Shown here piece after piece: positions 34,246-44,982 of a stretch of 64,000 bases of DNA; within the stretch, counting starts at the first letter, position 1; each line of letters starts with the position of its first letter. The notes under the pieces were generated by a model, which did not search any database, had not been told where the DNA came from, and saw nothing but the letters and a program-made list of their open reading frames with translations. Made by a program: the position numbers and the translations under genes. Origin of the DNA: Clostridia bacterium (lineage in GTDB: Bacteria; Bacillota; Clostridia; Christensenellales; Borkfalkiaceae); NCBI GenBank assembly GCA_017536205.1, contig JAFXHX010000008.1:1-64000 (forward strand), written 5' to 3'.

Positions 34246-35918
34246 TTAAAAGCATACGCCTAAAAAATATTGCCGTTATTGAACGTGCAGAAATTGAACT
34301 TGAAAACGGTTTAAACGTTTTATCAGGTGAAACTGGTGCGGGTAAAACGGTAATTATAAATGCAATTAACTTTGCTCTCGGCGCTAAAGCCGATAAAACT
34401 ATGATACGCCACGGCGAAACTTATGCCGAGGCGGAGATTTGTTTTACCGTTTCTAATTGTAGCGAAGTACAAAGCGTTTTAAACGAATATGGCGTAGAGT
34501 TTGATGATGAAATTATCGTTAAGCGTAAAATTACCCTTGAAGGTAGAAGTGACGTTAAAATTAACGGCGAAACGGTAACTTTAACTATGCTTAAAAAACT
34601 TTCAAGTTTACTTTGCGACGTTTACGGTCAAAGCGAGCACTATTCGCTACTTAATCAAAACAATCAACTTGCCGTGCTCGACGGTTTTATAGGAAAGGAG
34701 ATACAAGACCTTAAAAATAAAGCGCTTCCCATAATAGAAAGCGTTAAGTCGGCAAAAAAAGCGTTACAAGATAACGGGGGTGATGAGCGTTCACGCGCAA
34801 TTCGACTCGACGTTTTAAAATATCAAATTAACGAAATTGAAAAGGCAGAACTTTACGAAGGCGAAGAAGACGAACTTCTTGAAAAGCAAGCGCTTATTAA
34901 AAACGCAAAGAAAATAGGCGAGTCCCTTTCAAACGTAAACGGGGCGCTTTATAGCGACGGGGGCGCGTGCGACGTAATAAGTTCGGCAATATCTTCGCTA
35001 CATAAAATAATAGAACTTTCAAGCGATTATTCTGCGCTTTACGATAGGCTTTATTCGTTAAAAGCCGAAGCTGACGATATTGCTTCTGAAGCCGAAAACT
35101 TACTTTCTAATATCGATTTAGACGAGTTTGAGTCAACGCGCATAGAGTCGCGTTTAGACCTTATTAAAACGCTTAAAAGAAAGTATGGTAACTCGTATGC
35201 CGAGATAGTGGAATATTTTCAAAAATCGCAGATAGAATGCGAAAATCTTGAAAACTTTGAACGCCTTTCCATTGAGTATCAAAACCAAATAGAAAGGGGT
35301 TTAAGTGAGTTAAAAGCAATTTATAAAGATATGTATAACTTGCGCTTAAACTATGCTTTAAAACTCTCTAGCCAGGTTGAAAGCGAACTTAAAACGCTTG
35401 GTATGAAAAGCGCAAAGTTTGAAGTTTTAGTTACCGAAAACGACAGTGAACTTTCTTTAAACGGAAATAGCGAAGTTGAGTTTTTATTTAGTTCAAACGC
35501 AGGCGAACCACTTAAAAATATGTCTAAAATAATAAGTGGTGGCGAAATGAGCAGATTTATGCTTTCGCTTAAAATCGTGGCAGGTGGGAACGGTGAAACT
35601 TATATATTTGACGAGATTGATGCGGGCATTTCAGGTGAAGTTGCTAAAATCGTAGCCGAAAAGTTTGTTCTACTTTCTAAAAAGTCGCAAATCATAACGA
35701 TATCGCACTTACCACAAATTGTAAGTTATGCAGACTTTAACTATAAAATACTTAAAGATGATAACGGCTTAGTTACTAAAACAACCGTTTCTAAACTAGA
35801 TTATAACGGCAAAATTAAAGAAGTTATGCGCCTTGTTGGCGGTGATAGCGGTGAAACTGCTAAAAACCACGCAATTGAAAGCGTTAGGCTTGCTAGCGAC
35901 TATAAAAAATCAATATAA
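34242..35918 (+). CDS. recN: DNA repair protein RecN
   Basis: 558-residue SMC-like ATPase for double-strand break repair. Walker A is GETGAGKTVI near residue 30, a coiled-coil middle is interrupted by the VYGQSEHYSLLN motif, and the C-terminal part has the ABC signature ISGGEMSRF, Walker B YIFDEIDAGISG and H-loop ITISHLPQI. Last gene of the cluster and ends at a bidirectional terminator. Confidence 0.95.
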   Translation: MIKSIRLKNIAVIERAEIELENGLNVLSGETGAGKTVIINAINFALGAKADKTMIRHGETYAEAEICFTVSNCSEVQSVLNEYGVEFDDEIIVKRKITLEGRSDVKINGETVTLTMLKKLSSLLCDVYGQSEHYSLLNQNNQLAVLDGFIGKEIQDLKNKALPIIESVKSAKKALQDNGGDERSRAIRLDVLKYQINEIEKAELYEGEEDELLEKQALIKNAKKIGESLSNVNGALYSDGGACDVISSAISSLHKIIELSSDYSALYDRLYSLKAEADDIASEAENLLSNIDLDEFESTRIESRLDLIKTLKRKYGNSYAEIVEYFQKSQIECENLENFERLSIEYQNQIERGLSELKAIYKDMYNLRLNYALKLSSQVESELKTLGMKSAKFEVLVTENDSELSLNGNSEVEFLFSSNAGEPLKNMSKIISGGEMSRFMLSLKIVAGGNGETYIFDEIDAGISGEVAKIVAEKFVLLSKKSQIITISHLPQIVSYADFNYKILKDDNGLVTKTTVSKLDYNGKIKEVMRLVGGDSGETAKNHAIESVRLASDYKKSI

Positions 35919-35923
35919 CAAGA

Positions 35924-35970
35924 AAAGCACACTATAAATCGTAAATGCGAAATATAGTGTGCTTTATTAT
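35924..35970. terminator. bidirectional terminator between recN and the lipoprotein gene
   Basis: 13-bp perfect stem AAAGCACACTATA/TATAGTGTGCTTT (35924-35936, 35953-35965) between converging genes. T-rich on one side and A-rich on the other, so it can serve both strands. Confidence 0.85.
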
Positions 35971-35984
35971 TTTAATTATATTTT

Positions 35985-37163
35985 TTATACAGTAGGAATA
36001 TCAATTTCAACGTCGCATACAGTCATAATATAAGTTCCCGTATCAACCGATAAATCTCCAAAATCTTGGCGAATTTCAACGTTCCACTTACCGCCGATTA
36101 TACCGTCGTCGTATTTCAAACTATAATTATTATAATACGTTTTTTGTAAACTGCTTTGACCACCGAATAAGGCTTCGTTGCTAGAAAATCTAACTTCGTT
36201 GCGGAATAAACGCATATTGTTTTGGTCAATTAACGGTTTGCCACCAAACATATTGAAGTAACTTGTATAAACGGTATTAAAGATTGTTTCGTCAACAGGC
36301 TCAGACGACCATTGTCCTGCTTTATTCTTTTTGTAATAGGTGTAAACACCTTCGTCTAAACAATAAATACCTTCAACGTATTCACTCTCTGCGCCTACGT
36401 TAGGCGTGCAGAAACGCACGGCGTTCTTTGTGAAATATAATTCGGTATAGTATGTTCCAGTACCACCCACAACCTTAAAATCAACGTTAAGATTTTTTAT
36501 ATCATATAAAGATTTCTCCATAAAATACGTTGAATATACTTTACCAAAATTGCGAAACTCAATAATGCCACGGTCGTTTATATTGTAACTTTCGTAATCT
36601 TTATCTAATATTTTTACGTAATCTACTACAATGCCCGTTTCTTCAAAATCGTTGCCACTCATTGACATGATTTGAACGACAAATAAATACTCGTCTTTAT
36701 CTACGTTACCGTGCTCGGAAATAATCGCTTTTACGTTAGCAGGTACTTGAAGTTTTGCATGATAGGTGTTACCGCCTATACTATTTTTTTCGTACTTGAA
36801 TTGTTTATAATTATCGCTAATAAAGTTTAGAAGTGGGGCAAAATACTCGCGTCCATAAACGAAGGCGCTTTCTTCAATCGGTGTTAAAGTGCCAAAGCTA
36901 TTTGAAGAGTTGCTGAGAGTATACGAGTAATATTTAGTTTCGTTGTTCTCGGTTAAACGCACGAATTCATTGTTATATCCAAAAGTGTTTTCAGTAACTT
37001 TCAACGTTAAAGCATCAGTTTGAAAACGGAAAGTATCGTTTTTAAACGTTTGTTCCCAACGGTCTTTTGAGATGGTGGTAGTTTTACCACAAGCGCTTAA
37101 TGCAAGCGTGCAGGGTATAAGCATAAAAATGCTTAAAATTATACTTAATAGTTTCTTTTTCAT
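35985..37163 (-). CDS. uncharacterised secreted lipoprotein
   Basis: 392 residues. Signal peptide MKKKLLSIILSIFMLIPCTLALSAC in brief: basic N-terminus, hydrophobic core, lipobox LSAC with the Cys near residue 25. The mature part is beta-rich, with many Tyr, Asn and Thr residues, and shows no repeat or enzyme motif I recognise. Its own promoter (37194-37222) and terminator make it a single-gene unit between recN and groEL. AAGGAG precedes the ATG. Role unknown. Confidence 0.8.
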   Translation of the reverse strand: MKKKLLSIILSIFMLIPCTLALSACGKTTTISKDRWEQTFKNDTFRFQTDALTLKVTENTFGYNNEFVRLTENNETKYYSYTLSNSSNSFGTLTPIEESAFVYGREYFAPLLNFISDNYKQFKYEKNSIGGNTYHAKLQVPANVKAIISEHGNVDKDEYLFVVQIMSMSGNDFEETGIVVDYVKILDKDYESYNINDRGIIEFRNFGKVYSTYFMEKSLYDIKNLNVDFKVVGGTGTYYTELYFTKNAVRFCTPNVGAESEYVEGIYCLDEGVYTYYKKNKAGQWSSEPVDETIFNTVYTSYFNMFGGKPLIDQNNMRLFRNEVRFSSNEALFGGQSSLQKTYYNNYSLKYDDGIIGGKWNVEIRQDFGDLSVDTGTYIMTVCDVEIDIPTV

Positions 37164-37193
37164 AGATAACTCCTTCTATATAAAGATATTTAT

Positions 37194-37222
37194 AGTATAA
37201 CATATCAATTTTATAATGTAAA
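37194..37222 (-). promoter_or_regulatory. promoter of the lipoprotein gene
   Basis: On the minus strand TTTACA (37217-37222), 17 bp, TATACT (37194-37199). Confidence 0.7.
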
Positions 37223-37261
37223 GTACCTTAAATAAAAGTTTAAACTTGGTTTATTTGCATG

Positions 37262-37290
37262 AAAAAAGCAACGGTATTGCCGTTGCTTTT
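37262..37290 (-). terminator. intrinsic terminator after groEL
   Basis: On the minus strand AAAAGCAACGG pairs with CCGTTGCTTTT around a 5-nt loop, followed by a T run. Confidence 0.9.
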
Positions 37291-37297
37291 ATTTTTA

Positions 37298-39216
<1,919 letters not shown>

Positions 39217-39247
39217 AATTAACTCCTTTTAAAGCCTTAAATGCATT

Positions 39248-39274
39248 TTAGCACTCTCGACCTTTGATTGCTAA
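39248..39274 (-). promoter_or_regulatory. CIRCE operator (HrcA binding site) of groESL
   Basis: TTAGCACTC, 9-nt spacer, GATTGCTAA. One mismatch from the consensus TTAGCACTC-N9-GAGTGCTAA. It lies between the groE -10 box and the groES start. HrcA would repress groESL until heat stress; the repressor gene is not in this window. Confidence 0.9.
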
Positions 39275-39278
39275 TTCT

Positions 39279-39306
39279 ATTATAAACATATAAAATAATT
39301 TGTCAA
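39279..39306 (-). promoter_or_regulatory. groESL promoter
   Basis: On the minus strand TTGACA (39301-39306), 16 bp, TATAAT (39279-39284), just upstream of CIRCE. Confidence 0.8.
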
Positions 39307-39369
39307 TAGATTAGTGACATATTTTTCAAAAAAAATGGTGAAAAATGCGTGTTGTTTAACATAAAAATA

Positions 39370-39398
39370 TTGCAAATACGTTTATTATATGATAAACT
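39370..39398 (+). promoter_or_regulatory. promoter of the dCMP deaminase gene
   Basis: TTGCAA (39370-39375), 17 bp, TAAACT (39393-39398), divergent from groES. Confidence 0.6.
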
Positions 39399-39424
39399 AA
39401 TATAAAAAAATTACGGAGTATATT

Positions 39425-39874
39425 ATGAATAAGTGGGATAAACGCTTTATTGAAATGGCAGAAGTTGTTGGAAGTTGGTCAAGTTGCTACCAAGAAGGTA
39501 GGCAAGTTGGCGCAGTTGTTGTTAAAGATAAACGCATTTTAACAACGGGCTATAACGGCGCTCCTTCGGGAATTAAGAGTTGCAAAGAAAAAGGCGAGTG
39601 TTTAAGAAAAAAACTTGGAATACCATCTGGCACGCGCCAAGAAACTTGTTTTGCCGTTCACGCAGAACAAAACTGCATTTGTCAAGCAAGTAAATTAGGC
39701 GTTTCGCTTGAAGGTGCAACCATTTACGTTACGCACCAACCTTGCGCTATTTGCACTAAAATGATAATAAACTCGGGAATTAAAAAAGTTATTTACAAAT
39801 ACGGCTATCCCGACGAGTTCTCGCGCGAACTTTTAAAAGAAGCGGGCGTTGAACTTATTAAATATGAAGAATAA
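39425..39874 (+). CDS. dCMP (deoxycytidylate) deaminase
   Basis: 149 residues. Zinc-dependent deaminase with HAEQN and PCAIC motifs and a conserved AVHAE context; extra cysteines at [17 protein letters not shown] suggest the dCMP rather than the cytidine branch (ComEB-like). Gives dUMP for thymidylate synthesis. Preceded by CGGAG and its own promoter. Confidence 0.88.
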   Translation: MNKWDKRFIEMAEVVGSWSSCYQEGRQVGAVVVKDKRILTTGYNGAPSGIKSCKEKGECLRKKLGIPSGTRQETCFAVHAEQNCICQASKLGVSLEGATIYVTHQPCAICTKMIINSGIKKVIYKYGYPDEFSRELLKEAGVELIKYEE

Positions 39875-39887
39875 GGAGTTATTATAT

Positions 39888-40412
39888 ATGGAAAAGAAAA
39901 ATCCTATCGTAACTATTACGATGAATTCGGGTGATGAGATTAAGGTTGAACTTTACCCCGAAATTGCACCCAACACCGTTAACAACTTTATTTCGCTTGT
40001 AAATAAGGGTTATTATAACGGAATAATATTCCATAGAGTTATTGCAGGCTTTATGATTCAAGGTGGCGACCCGTCTGGCAACGGCACAGGTGGCCCTGGT
40101 TATTCTATTAAAGGTGAGTTTACTCAAAACGGCTTTAAAAACGACTTAAAGCACGTTCGTGGCGTTATATCTATGGCTAGAACTATGATGCCAAACAGTG
40201 CAGGCTCGCAATTTTTCATTATGCATGCAGATTCGTTTTATTTAGACGGTCAATACGCAGGTTTTGGTAAGGTTATATCTGGTATTGAAACGGTTGATAA
40301 AATTGCTGAAACTAAAACCGACTGGGGCGATAGACCATATGAAGACCAAATTATGAAGTCCGTTACCGTAGAAACTTTTGGCGTAACTTACCCAGAACCC
40401 GAAAAGGTATAA
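39888..40412 (+). CDS. cyclophilin-type peptidyl-prolyl isomerase
   Basis: 174 residues. NNFISLVNKGYYNGIIFHRVI, FMIQGGDPSGNGTGGPGY and AGSQFFIMHAD are full cyclophilin motifs (first shown partly). No signal peptide, so it acts in the cytosol. Start at ATG 39888 (AAGGAG 9 nt upstream). Ends at a strong shared terminator. Confidence 0.95.
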   Translation: MEKKNPIVTITMNSGDEIKVELYPEIAPNTVNNFISLVNKGYYNGIIFHRVIAGFMIQGGDPSGNGTGGPGYSIKGEFTQNGFKNDLKHVRGVISMARTMMPNSAGSQFFIMHADSFYLDGQYAGFGKVISGIETVDKIAETKTDWGDRPYEDQIMKSVTVETFGVTYPEPEKV

Positions 40413-40415
40413 TTT

Positions 40416-40447
40416 AAAGCCCCGAACTTTGTTCGGGGCTTTTTTTA
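40416..40447. terminator. bidirectional intrinsic terminator
   Basis: 12-bp stem AAAGCCCCGAAC/GTTCGGGGCTTT with a 3-nt loop, T7 on the plus side and A run on the other, between converging cyclophilin and helicase-loader genes. Confidence 0.92.
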
Positions 40448-41356
40448 TTGTCTTCTTAAATCTTCGCCGTTAAATGGAATAAATAACGTTTCAGTTTTAT
40501 TTGAAAGCCTTGATAAAAGGCGTTCGTTATAGCGCGCGTATAATTCGTCTGTTGTAAGGTTAGTGGTTATTATAAAGTGCTTTTTAAGCCCGATACGCGT
40601 TGATATTACCGAAAGTAAATAGTCTACGGTAATATTGTTATAAAGTGGCTCTGTGCCAAGGTCGTCTATAACTAATAAATCGCACTCTGATAGCATTTCA
40701 AAACTTAAAACTCTATCTGCTTCGCCAACGTGCATTTTTATAAATAAGTTATTTAGTTCAGTTGCGCTAAAAAATACGGTAGAAAAACCTTTAAGAGCAA
40801 GTTCGGTTAAAATGCATTTAGAAAGATGCGTTTTACCAGAGCCAACGTTGCCCATAAAAACGAAGTTGTTAACTTTGGTGTTAGGGAAGGTTTTAGCGTA
40901 CGATTTAGCAATTTCGTAGTGTTTTTTTAGGCTAGGGCACGATTTTGAACTTTTAAAACTGCAAGTTTGTTGTCTATTTGCGCCTAATTCTTTTAAAATA
41001 TAGTTTGAAATATGCTTTAAATAGCATTTACAACGCTTGCCATCTACAATGCCCGTATCTTTACAAATAGGGCACTCGTAATTATATTTTACAAGGCTTG
41101 CGCTTTTAATAATATCTTTAAGTTTTAAAGTTAAATTATCAATTTCAGTTTGAACTTTTTTAGCGCTTTCGGTATCGCCTGTGTATTTAAGTTTGGCAAG
41201 TTCAAAGTTTTTTGCGCCTATTTCGTTTTCAATTTCAATAAAACCTTCAATATTTTCAAGTATTTTACGATTGTGCGATTTTATTGTAAGCATTTTCGAT
41301 TTAAGTTCGTTATAATAATCGTTAATGCTTGTAAGTACTGCTTTTGAATTGAGCAT
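40445..41356 (-). CDS. dnaI: helicase loader DnaI/DnaC-type ATPase
   Basis: 303 residues. N-terminal coiled region, a zinc-binding module CPICKDTG...CKCY around residue 95-110, and an AAA+ domain with Walker A GNVGSGKTHL, Walker B LLVIDDLG, and a sensor ITTNL. It loads the DnaB helicase onto DNA. Directly follows the DnaD-domain gene (2 bp), the pairing known in Firmicutes primosomes. Confidence 0.92.
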   Translation of the reverse strand: MLNSKAVLTSINDYYNELKSKMLTIKSHNRKILENIEGFIEIENEIGAKNFELAKLKYTGDTESAKKVQTEIDNLTLKLKDIIKSASLVKYNYECPICKDTGIVDGKRCKCYLKHISNYILKELGANRQQTCSFKSSKSCPSLKKHYEIAKSYAKTFPNTKVNNFVFMGNVGSGKTHLSKCILTELALKGFSTVFFSATELNNLFIKMHVGEADRVLSFEMLSECDLLVIDDLGTEPLYNNITVDYLLSVISTRIGLKKHFIITTNLTTDELYARYNERLLSRLSNKTETLFIPFNGEDLRRQ

Positions 41357-41358
41357 AA

Positions 41359-42795
41359 TTAAACCTCAAAATCTTCAAATGACTTTAAGAGTTCGTCTAG
41401 TTCTTCGGTAGTGTAAGTTCGCTCGTTTTTAAAGTGAGAAGATTTGTTTTCTTTATTTTTATTAGATGTTGTGTTTTTAGGTATTTGGCTAACGTTAAAC
41501 ACGCCTTGACTTTTCCAGTTTGAAAGAATGGTGTTAATGTAAGCAACGGGGCGGGTGGTGTTGGTTGATAGTTTAGATGCTTCTAAAATCATATCGTCGG
41601 TAAAGCCCCAAGTGCGCCACGTTTCAAGGCACTCTCTATCCCAGTTATTAGGCTTGCGTTCAACACCTGCATAAGATAGAAATTGTGCGATAAATCCGTC
41701 GTTTTTATGATATTTTTCAAGATATAATGTTATGCTTTGAACGGTTATTAAACCAAGTTTATAAAGGTTTGAAATAGTGTCGTTCATAAGTTCTAAACTG
41801 CGCTTATTTTTCTTAAAACAGTAGTTTGCAACGAATAGTAAAGTTTCGCCGTTAAAGCCTTTAGAAAGCCAGGGTGAAACGTAAGTTTCTAAAACGTTAT
41901 CTAAAACTTCAATATATAAACCAAGTGCTTTAGTAATTTTTGCAGACAGTTCAAACATATCGTTTTTGCGTGCAAAATACGCTTTAGCGTCAACTTCGGT
42001 AAAGCATTTGTTAGAGTATAATTCTTCAAGTGCTTTATCAAGTTTTTTAATGGTTTTAGATTTAGATATTTTAATAACTGCAAGTATAAACGAGTGTTCA
42101 AAACCAAGTTTATCAGTCCAACGTTTATATGCTTGCATATCTTCAATTTCGGGCGATTTTTTGCTTTTTAAAGCCTTGAATACTTCGCCGATTTCGCTAG
42201 TAGAAACGAAATAGCCTTCAAGTTCTTTTTCGATAAGTTCAGGGGTGGTAACTCCACGACTAATAAAGTCTTTTGCAACGGTGGTTATATACTTATAACC
42301 AATATCGTTACCTTTAAGGTCGGCGCAGTAACGAATAAGCATAATAAACGCGTCGGTTTTAAGCGAAGTGTTTTCTAAAAGATTATAATACTCGTTATAT
42401 TCGGTAACTGAAATCATTCTTCCAGTAATAATCGACTGAACTGCCTTTGAAAACTCCTCATATTTTTCAGGATTAAGTCTTCTATAACGTAAGGTTGATT
42501 CGTTTAAAGGGTAGTAACTAACTGAAAACGGTTCTTGCGACGTTATAGATAAAACGCCAAACTCATCCCAGTACTTAAAGTAATCAATTACGGTGTTAAC
42601 GTCCATTTCAAGAGCCTCTGCAAACGCTTTAACGCTACTTGCGCCGTCTTCAGCGTTTTGGCATAGGTAAAGACCGTATAGGTAAACCTTTACGGCGTCG
42701 GTAGGGGCGTCGGGCATAAAGTGAATAATAAATTGATTATCAACGTAAGTTTTACCCGATTTTATATTATCTTTAGAAAAAGTACAAAAGGACAT
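41359..42795 (-). CDS. DnaD-domain primosomal protein
   Basis: 478 residues. N-terminal winged-helix region (about 35-100) and DnaB_2/DnaD helical domains in the middle and at the end (FTDDMILEAS...YINTILSNWKSQGV). The motif YINTILSNWKSQG near residue 430 is the usual DnaD signature. The tail is rich in Lys, Asn and Glu. Longer than Bacillus DnaD (about 230), with at least two DnaB_2-like repeats. AAGGTG precedes ATG; its promoter is at 42823-42851. Confidence 0.85.
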   Translation of the reverse strand: MSFCTFSKDNIKSGKTYVDNQFIIHFMPDAPTDAVKVYLYGLYLCQNAEDGASSVKAFAEALEMDVNTVIDYFKYWDEFGVLSITSQEPFSVSYYPLNESTLRYRRLNPEKYEEFSKAVQSIITGRMISVTEYNEYYNLLENTSLKTDAFIMLIRYCADLKGNDIGYKYITTVAKDFISRGVTTPELIEKELEGYFVSTSEIGEVFKALKSKKSPEIEDMQAYKRWTDKLGFEHSFILAVIKISKSKTIKKLDKALEELYSNKCFTEVDAKAYFARKNDMFELSAKITKALGLYIEVLDNVLETYVSPWLSKGFNGETLLFVANYCFKKNKRSLELMNDTISNLYKLGLITVQSITLYLEKYHKNDGFIAQFLSYAGVERKPNNWDRECLETWRTWGFTDDMILEASKLSTNTTRPVAYINTILSNWKSQGVFNVSQIPKNTTSNKNKENKSSHFKNERTYTTEELDELLKSFEDFEV

Positions 42796-42822
42796 AATAC
42801 ACCTTAAAATATTAGTTATATA

Positions 42823-42851
42823 ATATTAAACTAAATTAATAATTTTTGCAA
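42823..42851 (-). promoter_or_regulatory. promoter of the DnaD/DnaI operon
   Basis: On the minus strand TTGCAA (42846-42851), 17 bp, TAATAT (42823-42828). Confidence 0.65.
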
Positions 42852-43147
42852 GCCTTTTATTTTAAAAAAATAAAATCACTAAATGTTGGGTGTTAAACGC
42901 TTTTAAGGTACAAGTGTTAAAAGTTAACGCCTATTTTAAACAGATATAATGCTTTCATATAAAAAGTTTAAAAATTGCCGATAATATCGCAAAATATGAA
43001 ATATATTCTAAAATTGTTGAAACTAAAAATTAAAATTATTTTTAAAAAGTTTTAAAAATCGCTACCAAAAACTAAATAAAATGTGTATAATATTAGTTAA
43101 TTATAATATTGCGCGAGCGCCAGCGCATTTAGGCGCGCATACACGAT
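42852..43147. other. AT-rich intergenic region with a nested inverted repeat
   Basis: Between the divergent DnaD-domain gene and the 43148 gene there is no open frame with coding character. A nested dyad (42889-42931) has GGTGTTAA/TTAACGCC (one T-G pair) outside and CTTTTAA/TTAAAAG inside. TATAAT occurs at 42945-42950, 43086-43091 and 43102-43107, none with a clear -35. Just before the next start codon a GC-rich patch (43111-43138) can form GCGC-GCC/GGC-GCGC pairing. Confidence 0.5.
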
Positions 43148-44803
43148 ATGAAACCATCAATTTTAACACCCGTTACTCTTTGGGAAAACTTTAATAGTTT
43201 ACTGCCTTTACAAATTAGCACGATTAAGTCGTATTCGCTTAATAAGGCAGTAATTTCTCACGTTTATTTTTCAGGAAGAAACGTGGGGGGTGAAAGAGTT
43301 AGAATATTCGGCGTTTACGCACGCCAACCAAATAAAAAGGCAAACACTATAATTCTTTTGCCAGACGTTAGAAGTGGTGTTAGCGAAGATTTGGTTATTC
43401 ACTTTTCATCGCTTGGTTATAACGTTTTAAGCGTTGACCTTGGTGGCTCGGCCGATTTTAAAGAAAATTATACGAGATATCCCGAAAAAATAAGTTATGC
43501 AAACTACTTAACTGCCGGCGAAACCTTTTACAGTGCAAAAAACGGCGCTGAAAAAACCTGTTGGTACGAATGGTGCGCAGTTGCTAAATACGCCGTTTCG
43601 TTTGTTAAAGAGTTAACCCCAAACGCAAAAATAGGCGTTTTAGGCGTAAAATACGGCGCCGACGTTGCTTGGATGCTTACAGGTAGCGACGATAGGGTTA
43701 CTGCATCTACATTTGCTTTTGGTGCAGGTTGGCACGCTTATAAAGGCTTGTATAAGTACGCCGATAGCGACCTTGAACTTAACGACGAGCGCTATCGCTT
43801 TATATCGGGCGTTGACTCGCAATCGTACGCTCAAAACGTTAAAGTGCCCGTAATGTTTATGTCAACCACGAATAACGAAGAGTTTGACGCCGAACGTTCG
43901 CTTGACACGCTTCAAAGGGTTTCTAACGAAGATAGGTGCTGGTTTGCCTTTATTACCAACGCAAAAGACGTTTTAGATGCTAAATGTTTACAAAACGTTG
44001 AACTTTTCTTTGAAAAGTTTATTAGTGGTAGAACGGTTAAGTTTTATCAGCAACCAAAACTTGAATCGGAAATAATTGATGAAGAAGTCGTTTATAAAGC
44101 AGAAGTTTCTAAACTTTCAGACGTTGATAGGGTATATTTATTTTCTTCGTTTAACGATATAACGCCCATAAATCGCGTTTGGGTTGTTTTATATCCACAC
44201 GAAATCACTAAAAATCAAGTATTTTTTAAACGTAAAATATTTGGTAAGGTTACGTTTGAAACTTCGTTCGTTACCGTTGTATATAAAAACGGCTTAACGC
44301 TTACTTCACGCTTTAACGCTAAAAAAATTAACGTTTTATCGGGAACTAAGCTTCCAAACGTAGTTTATAGCACCTATAATATTCACTCGTGCTTTATCGT
44401 TAAGGATGGCGACTTGAAACTTTTAGGCGAAGTTTTCCCAAAAGATAAACTAGTTGACTTTATAAGCGGTCCGCACGATATTTTAGGGCTTTCAACCAAG
44501 TACGACGTTTATACTTATTCGGTTAAAAACTACGCCGATAAAATTAGCGACAAATCGTTTATTCAATTCGATGCTTATACCCCAGTGCCAGACGCTCTTA
44601 CCTTAACTTTCACCTTAACTAGCGGGCAAGAGTTTTCTTCAACCGTTAATTTAGATGGTAAAGGCGAGTGGCAACGCGTTACCGCTTATATTTCCGAGTT
44701 TAAAAACGAGATTGGAATGCCGTTTAAAAAGCATGAAGAACTGCTTTCACTCAAACTTTCTTCGCTCGGTGCAACTGCAATTAACAACATATTGATTTTA
44801 TAG
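43148..44803 (+). CDS. alpha/beta-hydrolase-fold protein lacking the nucleophile, with C-terminal beta domain
   Basis: 551 residues. The N-terminal 290 residues look like a dienelactone-hydrolase or acetylxylan-esterase-type fold (IILLPDVRSGVSEDLVIHFSSLGYNVLSVDLGG in outline). The nucleophile elbow reads G166-V-K168-Y-G170, so the catalytic Ser is Lys. Residues about 310-551 are beta-rich with DALTLTFTLTSGQEF and a final SLKLSSLGATAINNILI, resembling a carbohydrate-binding sandwich. There is no signal peptide, Shine-Dalgarno or obvious substrate clue. It heads the operon with DUF951 and signal peptidase I. Probably non-hydrolytic; role unknown. Confidence 0.65.
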   Translation: MKPSILTPVTLWENFNSLLPLQISTIKSYSLNKAVISHVYFSGRNVGGERVRIFGVYARQPNKKANTIILLPDVRSGVSEDLVIHFSSLGYNVLSVDLGGSADFKENYTRYPEKISYANYLTAGETFYSAKNGAEKTCWYEWCAVAKYAVSFVKELTPNAKIGVLGVKYGADVAWMLTGSDDRVTASTFAFGAGWHAYKGLYKYADSDLELNDERYRFISGVDSQSYAQNVKVPVMFMSTTNNEEFDAERSLDTLQRVSNEDRCWFAFITNAKDVLDAKCLQNVELFFEKFISGRTVKFYQQPKLESEIIDEEVVYKAEVSKLSDVDRVYLFSSFNDITPINRVWVVLYPHEITKNQVFFKRKIFGKVTFETSFVTVVYKNGLTLTSRFNAKKINVLSGTKLPNVVYSTYNIHSCFIVKDGDLKLLGEVFPKDKLVDFISGPHDILGLSTKYDVYTYSVKNYADKISDKSFIQFDAYTPVPDALTLTFTLTSGQEFSSTVNLDGKGEWQRVTAYISEFKNEIGMPFKKHEELLSLKLSSLGATAINNILIL

Positions 44804-44810
44804 GTTTAAA

Positions 44811-44981
44811 ATGGTTAAATTAGGCGATAAAATCCTTACTAAAAAGGCGCACCCCTGTGGAAGTAACGAGTGGACTGTTATTAGAACGGGTGCCGATATT
44901 AAAATTAAATGCTCAGGCTGTGGCAGAATAGTTATGCTTACGGTAACTGAACTTGAAAAGCGCATTAAAAAAGTTTTGTAA
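44811..44981 (+). CDS. DUF951-family small protein
   Basis: 56 residues: HPCGSNEWTVIRTGADIKIKCSGCGRIVML in outline, with one Cys in HPCGS and a CSGC pair, the DUF951 pattern seen throughout Firmicutes (a small zinc-binding-type protein of unknown role). Starts 7 bp after the hydrolase-like gene and ends 1 nt before signal peptidase I. Confidence 0.88.
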   Translation: MVKLGDKILTKKAHPCGSNEWTVIRTGADIKIKCSGCGRIVMLTVTELEKRIKKVL

Positions 44982-44982
44982 C

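Noticed and set aside
42796..43147. A possible replication origin in the AT-rich divergent region next to replication genes
   Set aside because: No DnaA-box cluster of the TTATCCACA type, and no dnaA, dnaN or rpmH nearby.
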